Positions 9,906 to 19,300 of a stretch of 19,608 nt of DNA are shown here, piece after piece. The notes under the pieces were generated by a model that was not told where the DNA came from, did not search any database, and saw only the letters and a list, made by a program, of their open reading frames with translations. Position 1 is the stretch's first letter; the number at the start of each line of letters is the position of its first letter. The translations under genes and the position numbers were made by a program. This DNA is from Ignavibacteria bacterium (GTDB lineage Bacteria > Bacteroidota > Ignavibacteria > Tepidaquicellales > Tepidaquicellaceae), in NCBI GenBank assembly GCA_016710985.1, contig JADJTX010000047.1, positions 1 to 19,608 of the forward strand, written 5' to 3'.

Positions 9906-10004
9906 TTAATTAATAAACATGATTTTTACATAAACGAAAATCATAATACCTGCACAAATTGCAATTAACAAACGCTCATGTAACGTACCCTTTTCCTCTT
10001 TCAT
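9906..10004 (-). CDS. 32-residue single-helix membrane microprotein
   Basis: An intact minus-strand frame runs from the ATG at 10002-10004 to the TAA at 9906-9908, only two bases before the Wzy-like ATG. It encodes 32 residues: a charged N-terminus (MKEEKGTLHERL), one hydrophobic helix (IAICAGIMIFVYV), and a short tail with one lysine. The net layout fits a small inner-membrane protein. It is the first gene after the terminator on this strand and is tightly spaced to the polymerase/ligase gene, so a role with that protein is possible. It could also be a leader peptide for translation of the downstream gene. I do not recognise a named family. Confidence 0.55.
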   Translation of the reverse strand: MKEEKGTLHERLLIAICAGIMIFVYVKIMFIN

Positions 10005-10055
10005 TTTGATCTTTTATTTTTTGAAAATTACGAAATTTGATGTTTATTCCATAAT

Positions 10056-10096
10056 AAAGAGAAACGGTTAGTTTACACAACTAACCGTTTCTCTTT
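10056..10096. terminator. Perfect 18-bp inverted repeat, likely bidirectional intrinsic terminator
   Basis: AAAGAGAAACGGTTAGTT (10056-10073), a five-base loop TACAC, and the exact reverse complement (10079-10096). The outer AAA/TTT ends give a T run after the GC-containing stem on either strand. It begins 17 bases after the giant gene's stop (10113-10115) on the minus strand and separates it from the microprotein-Wzy operon. Confidence 0.85.
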
Positions 10097-10112
10097 AAAA
10101 ATGACTATAAAT

Positions 10113-10380
10113 TTATTGTTTTACTAATTTTAATACCTTGAATTCTTTTCTGTCAATAAAATCAAATCTGACAAAATATATCCCCCCATTAGAAAATTTA
10201 TTATTGACTTTAAAATAATTAGCTCCTTTCGACGTAAAGTAATTCTTGTTATAAAGCAGTTGGGCTGAAGAATTATAAATTGAAATAAAAACTGGTTCTG
10301 ATCTGTCTGATAAAACCTCTAAAGTAAAATCACTTGTAAAAGGATTCGGAAAGGCATTTACTGTTATTCTATCAAATATA
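10113..10380 (-). other. T9SS type A C-terminal sorting domain
   Basis: The last 85 or so residues read ITVNAFPNPFTSDFTLEVLS, SEPVFISIYNSSAQLLYNK, GANYFKVNNKFSNGGIYFVR and end FKVLKLVKQ. The P-N-P-F opening, h-x-h-Y-N/D strand, G-hYhhR and basic K-h-h-K tail are the Por/type IX sorting signature, which is recognised for outer-membrane translocation and then normally removed on anchoring. It is preceded by a linker (about 10500-10390) with a frameshift and one in-frame stop (DIYNVRITKV-stop) that is probably an error. Confidence 0.9.
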
Positions 10381-13300
10381 GGTGAGACTAATGTACCCCA
10401 TTTTCTTCTCTACACTTTTGTGATTCTGACGTTGTAGATGTCCTGCTTGCTATTGGTATCATTACCATTTGTTGAAGTGGCTGAGCAGGTGGATTATTCA
10501 CACAGGGGGGAAAAGCCAGAAAGACATGAATGCATTTAAATATCCTCCAGGAGATTCGTTCGATCCTCTCTCTAATGTCAAATTTATTTCGCCATTTTGA
10601 TCAGGTGATAAACCATAAATTATTAATGAGCCTTTTCCAACATTTAATGAAGAATTAAAGTAATACTTTTTCCCATTAATAGTATAAACAGTATTTAAAT
10701 TACCCCATCCTTGTGTACTACCAATTATAGTTAGGTCATACTTTAATGCAAGGTTTAATCCAGTTAATTTAATACCACCTTCGATACCAGGGAAAACATA
10801 GTAAGAGTAAATAAGTAAGTTATCCGGATATACACCTGTATTATTGCCGGTATTCATACCTAATGGATGAACTTCAGAAAATTCCTTTGTTATTCCCATT
10901 CCAACACTAGTTATATTATTTTTACCATCAAAGAAATTTGACCAGGCATGTCCTAATTCTGGAGTTGCGGCTGTATGTTATTCCAAGGCAAAAGGCGCAT
11001 ATTTACACTATAACTACAATTAACATATACATTATAGTAATAAGTTGTAGCAGACACATTACTGTATAGGCTGAATATTGAGAATTCTTAACTGCTCTAA
11101 TTGTATAATAATAAGTCTTATTAATGCCAAATTATTATTCTGTATAACTTGTTGAATTTGTGCTACAGTTGATAATAAGCTAAATGAATTGCCATCAGTT
11201 CCTTCAAATCTGGTATCATGGAGTTTCATCGAATGCTCTGTCCGCCCATTGTAACTTCAACCAATTTATTCGTAATATTTACTACCTTAAATCTGTTGGA
11301 CTTAGTAATGTGAGGCTGCTATTGTAACTCTGGATGACAAGTGAGACAAAACCGCCAGATCATTTCCTAAAGCTACATATTAATAACAACTTCCCCATTG
11401 ACATCTGGACTTATGCCATTAATTTGTATGGATTTATTGCTATTATAAGTAGCATCAAGAGAAACAGTTTGTCCGTTAATAGTGAAATTAGTTACAGTTT
11501 TCAAATCAAATGTAGCTGTTAAAAAATACAAAAATGTATTTTTTAGTGTTAGTTAAACCTGAGATTTTTATTCTCCTTGAATTGGTAGTTGACTCAAAAT
11601 AAGCTGTACGCATTACAGACTCATCATAAATTGTTTTTCCATTTCGGATTCATCCCCTGTTAAACAACCCTTCAAAATTATCGCTAAATGTCAGGGAAAT
11701 TCCGCTAGGGAGATCACCGTCATTCAAAAGATTAATGAGGGACGATCCGGCAACTGGCCGTTACTCATAATATTCCAAGCAGTGACCCCTTATTTATTCA
11801 TCAGAGAAATTAACATACACCGAAGAAATGTCTTGTCTATTATTGTAATATGGAATGAAATTGTACTTGTCGCTCCTATGTTATCAGTTGCAGTAAGTGT
11901 AATACCATTATAAGTTCCAATCGAACCCAAAGTAGGATTAATATTAATGGTACCTGTACCGTTACTCGTTATCAACTAAAGATGCAAAAGAGGGCAAATC
12001 CAGAAGCTGCGAGAACTATATTATCAGTTGATCATCATTTGCATTTACAGGTATAATAAGTGTTTGGTCATTTTTTAAAATTACATTGACGATAGGTGTA
12101 AGTTGTGGAACCCTGTTTGGAGTATTTACATTAGCAATATTGGAATAAGGAGATGCACCATAACCATTAATAGCCTACTTATAATAATAGTTGTATTTCC
12201 CGAACTGTTCCATCAATAAACGTTTCGAATTAATCTTTAATAGTTCCTACTAAAATATATGCACCATTTGAACTTAAAGCCCTGTATACTTCATAAGCTG
12301 TTTCATTATAAGCAACATCTTTCCAATTTATAAAGTCCCTTGTCCTGAAAAATAAGAAGCAGAAAGATTCGAAGGTGTGGCAGGAGCTGTAGCATCATCA
12401 TATATATAGGAAATTACTACTGCATTCAAATAACCTACTGTAGCTCAGCACCTTGGAAACGCTGAAAGTAATATTACCGTTTGCATCTGGCAATTTATTG
12501 CTAAGTGTAACCGTATTCTGTGTGTTATTCTGTACATATAAAGATTTCGTTTCACCTCCAATAGTATAATTAGTATTGCCGTTGTCAGGCAACATCCCAG
12601 ATTGAACCTCCATAAAATGTAAAGTTATATTTACGATTAGGATCTAATCCGGAAATAACCCCATTAGCTGTTTGTGATTGCCATGGTAATCCAAAATAGT
12701 GAAATTGTCTTATCACATTATCTGGATATATTCCAGAATTATTTCCGGTTTGTGGTCCCAAATAACCGACAATCCATGAATTAGTATTTATATCAATTCC
12801 AATACCTGTTAGATTATCATGAGAATCTTTAAGATTATTAAATGTTGGAGTTGTCAGACTATTCCATGGTGTACCTGCCGGAGTATCAAAACCAATATAA
12901 ATTTTTTGATTTGGATCTTTGTCATTTACAGTCAATATAAACTGGCGGGTTGCTACACCTCCGTTGCCATCATTAACTGTAATAATCACATTATATATTC
13001 CAGCACTTGCATATCCTGGCCTTATCCCTAGTGTAGCATTACTTCCGGTGGGTGGACTTAATGTAAATACAGAAGGCAAGTTAGTAACACTCCAGGTTAA
13101 TACATCAGTTGCATTCTGATCAGAAGCCTGTAGATTAACCGTTATACTATCTCCTTCATTAATTGTATAATTAGAAATTGAAGTTAAAGAAGGATCGTAA
13201 TTATTATTAACTGTCAGGTTAAATTGGGTAGTATCTTTTCCACCAAATAAGTCACTGGTTATTATGCGAATGTTATTATAGACTCCCTGATCTGCTGATA

Positions 13301-16300
13301 CAGGATTAAGAACCAGATTTGCAGAATTATTTCCATTATCTGTAAATGTTGCAAATGCAGGTTGGTTGAGGATACTGAAAGTAAGCTGATCTCCATCGTG
13401 TCTGTTGCATTAATAGATATATTTGTTGATACTTCGTAACGGGCACTGCGGTTTACCAGTTGCTGTATTACTGGTTTATTATTTCCAGCTTTTGCACTAT
13501 CCTCGTTACTGAAAGAAGAATTACCTCCAGCTCCTATTGTTCTTATTTTATAATAATAAATAGCATGTGAGAACAGACCCGTATCAGTATATGAAATTGT
13601 GTTAGCACAGGGTTGTTAATAATTGGTAGTTCGTATTGTTATTATTAGAACGATACAATTCAAAATTAGTTTCATTACTACTATTATCTGCCCATGTTAT
13701 CTGAATACTGTTAGCATTTTTACTGCTTGCTAATAAATTTGTTGGATTCTGTGGTACACCAGGTAATGCTAATGTACTAGCGAAAGATTGACCCGGATTC
13801 TGATTGGTCATTAAAGAATCAATGTCTGAAAGGGACAATGCTTTTGAGAATATCGAAAAATTATCAATCCATCCACTAAAATAACCAGTTCCACTATTAT
13901 AGGCATTTGTTCCATTTACCCTACCGATTCTTGAACCATTTGTGGTTGTACCGATAGAATTAAAGCTTAGACTATTATTAGCAGCTACCTGATTCCCATT
14001 TACATACAACTTCAAGCTGTTCTTGTTATATACCAATACAATATGATTCCATCCTGTGCTTGAATAGCCCGTAGATATGTTTTGTCTTACGTTATTGCTT
14101 GCTACCGCTGCAATGAGAGTAGATGAATTTAATAACAATGCCAACCCATCATCATTACCACCGATATCTGCCACAACTCGCTGCCGGTATTTGAATTTGA
14201 GCGCATCCAAAAAGCTATAGATTTCTGATCATATGCAGTTTGCAAGAAAGAACCTGTTGTAGGCATTGTAGTATACTGACTGGTTCCATTTAACAAAAGA
14301 GAATGTGATCCTTCCATTTTATTAGATGCATCGAAAGAGGGGCTTCCTGAGGCTGTAATCGTCCTTCCATTACCACTACCGTCAGTATAATTATTATTTA
14401 GCTTCCAACTTGCTTCAGTGAAATTAATATTGTCAACCAACCGAGATTCCCCATAAGATCCTATAGCCCTTATCTTGTAATAATACTGTGTATTTGCAGT
14501 TAATTGTACACTATCTGAATAGATTGTTGCATTTGCTGCTGCTGTACCAATTGTGCTAAATCCTGTAGTAGAATTGGCAGATCTCCATATTTCAAATCCT
14601 GTTTCGTTATCGCTATTATCGTTCCATGCAAGGTTTATGTTTTTATATGAAGTTGCTTTAGCTACAAGGTTTGATGGATCCATAGGCATAGTACCATTTG
14701 TAATTACTCCTTCTGTGAAGGCACTATTTGGTATTACAACATAGTTGGTACCACTTGCAGGTGTTCTCCAGCTTACCGTCATTACTTCACCACCACCTTG
14801 TTCATAAAACGCAGCTGCAAAAGGATAAACTCCGGCAGTTAAACTTAATGCAACTGAGGTTGCATCCTGACCACCATGTAACCCATCATTATTTACTACC
14901 GGTGATCCACTGAAAGTATAAGGAGAGCCTGCTCCGTTCAACGTACCTAGCCATAAACGGCTTCCGTCATCAGAGTTGGTTCTGAAATAATAAGTACCTG
15001 TTGTAGGAATACTAATATATCCTTCCCATAAGAAAGCAAAGTTATCGTTTTGCGTACGAGGCGTTATGGCCACGTTTGCCATATTACCGGTGATATTCGG
15101 TGTGAGGGTTGAAAAATCAGGAAGATTAGACCATGTTCCCGTAAAAGTATAATATTTATAGTTCAATCCATTTAGTGCCGGGGTACCTGTAACTTGGTTA
15201 CTTGCAGGCGATAAATTACCTGCAAAATCTTTTGCCTTTATTTTAAATGTGTAAGTAGTTCCTCTTGTTAAAGGATATACAGTAAACTGTGTCTGAGTAG
15301 TAATAAACGATTTCTGATCATTTATATATACATCATAGGCAACAACTCCAACATCGTCAGTTGCGGCTGTCCATGATAAACTGATTGAATTCAATGTTAC
15401 ATTGGTAATTGTAAGATTGGTAGGTGCAGTAGGTGCTTGATTGTCGTTATCCGTTTTACCATAGGCTTCATTAGAAGCAGCAGAAGCTGCTGTATTATTG
15501 ACAGATCTTACTTTATAAAAATAAGTAACATTTGGATGTAAATTATTTACAGTGAAAGTATTAACATCAGCACCAGTAATATTAATAAGTTTATATGGTC
15601 CTCCGGTTTTATCCCCTTGATAAATCTCAAAACCAGTTTCGTTATAGGCCGGACTTGGATCATCACTCCAATCTAGTCTTAATGATGTTTTAGAAAGAGT
15701 AGTTGCCAGCAAACTAGCCGGTGCGCTTGGTTTATTTGGTCCATTAGCATTTATAACGGTAAATCCATTTGAAAAACTACTTGAACATCCAAATTGTTCT
15801 GTAACCCTCACAATATAATTTCCAGGTGATGCTACATTGAGCAGATTTGATGTACTAATTGTAATATTCGTATCTGCAGAATTTGTCCAGACATAGGACT
15901 CATATCCGGGAGGCACTTGAAGTGTTACTCTAGGTGTATCCAATGCTGGAAGCACTTTACTCATTAAACCATAAACTGTACTCGGCGGTGTAATAGTTGG
16001 AGTCTTTGTTTTATCTCAACAGGAGTCTTGGACCAATCTGACCATAATGACCCTCTTAAAATTCTTGCAGAATAAATACCAGGCTGATTAACAGTTATTG
16101 AATTTGCATTAGCTCCGGGTATTAAAACTCCATTTTTCTCCATTCATAGTTATTAAATCCAGTCATTAAAGCCAATGTAACATTATATGTTTCGCCTGGA
16201 CAAAATTCAGTTCTTCCAAAAAGTGGCCAGGGATCTGATTTATAATAACGATTAACATATGGCCAAAAATCTGGTTCATCCCAAGCCGTATTCCATACAC

Positions 16301-19300
16301 CATGACCTAAAGTAGGATACATGGTATTTGTATAGTTTCCTCCCTCTGCAAGTATAGCATCTACTGCTGATAAACCATTTGTGATAACTTTAAATGGATC
16401 AAGTTTGTTATACTCAACCATGTAATCTATAATTTCCTTCAAATAAGCATAATGTCCGCCACCAAAAGAAACCTGACTTTGCATCATAATCACATATCCA
16501 TCGAAAGTTCCATTATCTACAGCGTTATTAAATTGTTGTCCACCATGATACATTTGATACTCATTATCATAAATCACTCCTGTTTCACCCAGTCCATGAA
16601 AAATATCAATATTGGATATTTCTTTCCATCATTGCAGCAGGATTATATGTTTTAGGAAATTTTAATCGGAAAGCTACTCCTTTATAGATATAAGGTTTGA
16701 AAGAAGTAGTATTCCAATTTAAACGTACAGTTCTTACCCATTTTCCTATTTGACCAAATGGAGGCTCAGTAGGACTATTATTAGGATCATAAGTAATAAC
16801 AGGATCATTTGGATCTAATACACTTCCCTGGTTTATTGTGATTTTGAATTGTATCTCTTGAAATTGCAGAGCTATCATCTGTTACTCTTAATTCGACTGT
16901 ATAGATACCGGGAATTAATCCGTTAAAATTAGTAGTAACAGCATTAGGAGTACTTAAAGTACCTCCAGTTCCTGAAAGTTTAGTCCATTGATATGCCACA
17001 ATATTATGATCATCAGTACTACCCGATCCATTTAAAATTGCAGAATTTATTGGATATACCAATGATTGATCCAATCCAGCATTGGCGATTGGTGGTGTAT
17101 TTGGAGGATACTGATTTACTATAATTTTAACTGTATCACGGCTTACAGCAGAACTGTCATCTGTTAATCTTAATTCAACAGTATAAGTACCAACAGATAA
17201 TCCTGTAAAGTTTGTACTGACAACATTCGGTGTAGATATTGAACCGCCAATACCAGTCAGTTTCGTCCATTGATAGGATACAATATGATGATCATCTGTA
17301 CTTGCAGATCCGCTTAATAAAACGGAATTGATAGGTCATATATAGCCTGATCCGGACCCGCATTGGCAACAGGAGGTTGATTAACCGGAGGGTTAACTGT
17401 TATCATCACTGTATCTCTGCTTATAGAACTACTATCATCTGTAATTCTTAATTCAACGGTATAGGAACCTGCAGTTAATCCTGAAGTTTGTGCCAGCAGT
17501 CGGAGTAGATAATGCACCTCCTATGCCAGTGAGTTTTGTCCATTGGTATGAAACAATATTATAATCATCTGTACTTGCTGATCCATTCAGATTTACACTA
17601 TTAACTGGTAATGTAATTATTTCGTCTGCTCCTGCATTAGCTACAGGTGGCTGATTAAGTGCATTATTAACGGTAACCATTATTGTATCTTTACTAACAG
17701 CAGAGCTATCATCAGTAACTCTTAATTCTAAAGTATATATTCCAGCAGTTAAACCAGCAAAATTAGTTATAGCTGCAGTTGAGTAGCCAAAGTTCCACCT
17801 GTACCTGTTAATTTAATCCATTGATATGCTACTATATTGTGATCATCTGTGCTTGCGGAACCATTTAATGAAATACTATTTACAGGAAGAGTAATTATTT
17901 TATCTATCCCGGCATTTGCTACAGGTGGTTGGTTTAGCGGTGGATTAACTATTATTTGTATGGTATCCATACCAACTGCAGTACTATCATCTGTAACCTT
18001 TAATTCAACTGTATATACTCCTGCTGTCAACCCTGTGAAATTCGTAGTAGAGGCATTTGGAGTAGTTAATGTCCCTTCGATTCCTGTAAGTTTAGTCCAT
18101 TGATAAGAAACTATCGTATGATCATCTGTACTTGCAGAACCGTCAAGTGAAACACTATTTGCAGGAAGAGTAATTATTTTATCTAACCCAGCATTTGCAA
18201 CAGGGGGGAGCATTAGGTGCATTTAATGGATTAATCCGAATTTCTGCTATTGCAGTTGCCGCTAATCCTCTTGCATCCTTTATACTTATTTGGAATTTAT
18301 GATTTCCAGGTTCGGTTAACCCGGTAATTAATGTTGAGCCACTGTTGGGAGAATTTATGTTTGAAGCAGAAGAAAAGTGTTTTGAAAAATATTTGAGGCT
18401 TTGACAATTTCGAAAAATCTATCATGACCAGTACCGTTTAAGTGAATTCCATCTCCCCTGTGTATACTCAATTTTTATTGAGTTGTCATATGTATTTAAA
18501 ACCGGAGTCATAAAATCAATAAGTCTTGCTCCGAATCTGTTTTTTAATGAATCGTTTATAATATTAAGTTTAGTTCTATCAGTTGCATTATAATCTTCTC
18601 TGGGTTGCGTTCCGGTTGTATAAATTCTACACCTCTTGCAACACAAGAATCTGCTATTTCTGATATTTTGTACAAATAGCAGTAACACTATAGGTATTTC
18701 CACCATAGGCATTTGAAGGATAATTCACCAATAACACTTTAGCACCTTTATTCAGAGCGGTTGTAATTTGAGCATCAAAAACAGAAGTACCACTAACAGA
18801 TAAATTATATATGGTATCAATAATTCCTGATCTTTATAATAATTCTTCAATCTACTAACATAAATACTATCAATTGGTAACCCATTCCCTGCAGATGTTG
18901 AACTACCAATTACGGTCACTCTCTTATTTGATTGATTTGGAGCAGAAAACTTAGACCATTTAGTATAAGTAATAGGAAAAGTAGAATTTGCCGAAGATGA
19001 TAAAGAAAGAGATCCACCAGCAACAACAGTTTGAAGGGTATTTGTTGTAACAACAGGAGGTGTTATATCGCCTTTAACAGTAACAATTACATCTGAAGAT
19101 GCATTTGCACCAAGATTATCTGTAACGGTTAGTCGAAATATGTAAGTTCCTTGTATTAAACTTGTAACATTTGTTGTTGCAGAATTTGGAAGAAGTAATA
19201 ACGGGAATATTCGGACCACTAAACCTAACCCAGTTATAAGAAGCAATCGTTCCGTCAGGATCATTTCCACTTCCGGATAAGGTTACAGATGAAGCAGGTA

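Noticed and set aside
11334..13119. Plus-strand open frames opposite the giant gene (11334-11522, 12819-13031, 12919-13119)
   Set aside because: They are antisense to clearly conserved domains on the minus strand, have no family motifs and low-complexity composition.
14553..18103. Plus-strand open frames at 14553-14744, 14728-14913, 16452-16655 and 17849-18103
   Set aside because: They are shadows of FN3, PA14, hydrolase and PKD coding sequence on the minus strand.
16815..18250. Regular DNA repeats of about 280 bp that could suggest a CRISPR-like or satellite array
   Set aside because: The period is a multiple of the codon within errors, the repeats translate to conserved PKD domains, and there are no short repeats with unique spacers.
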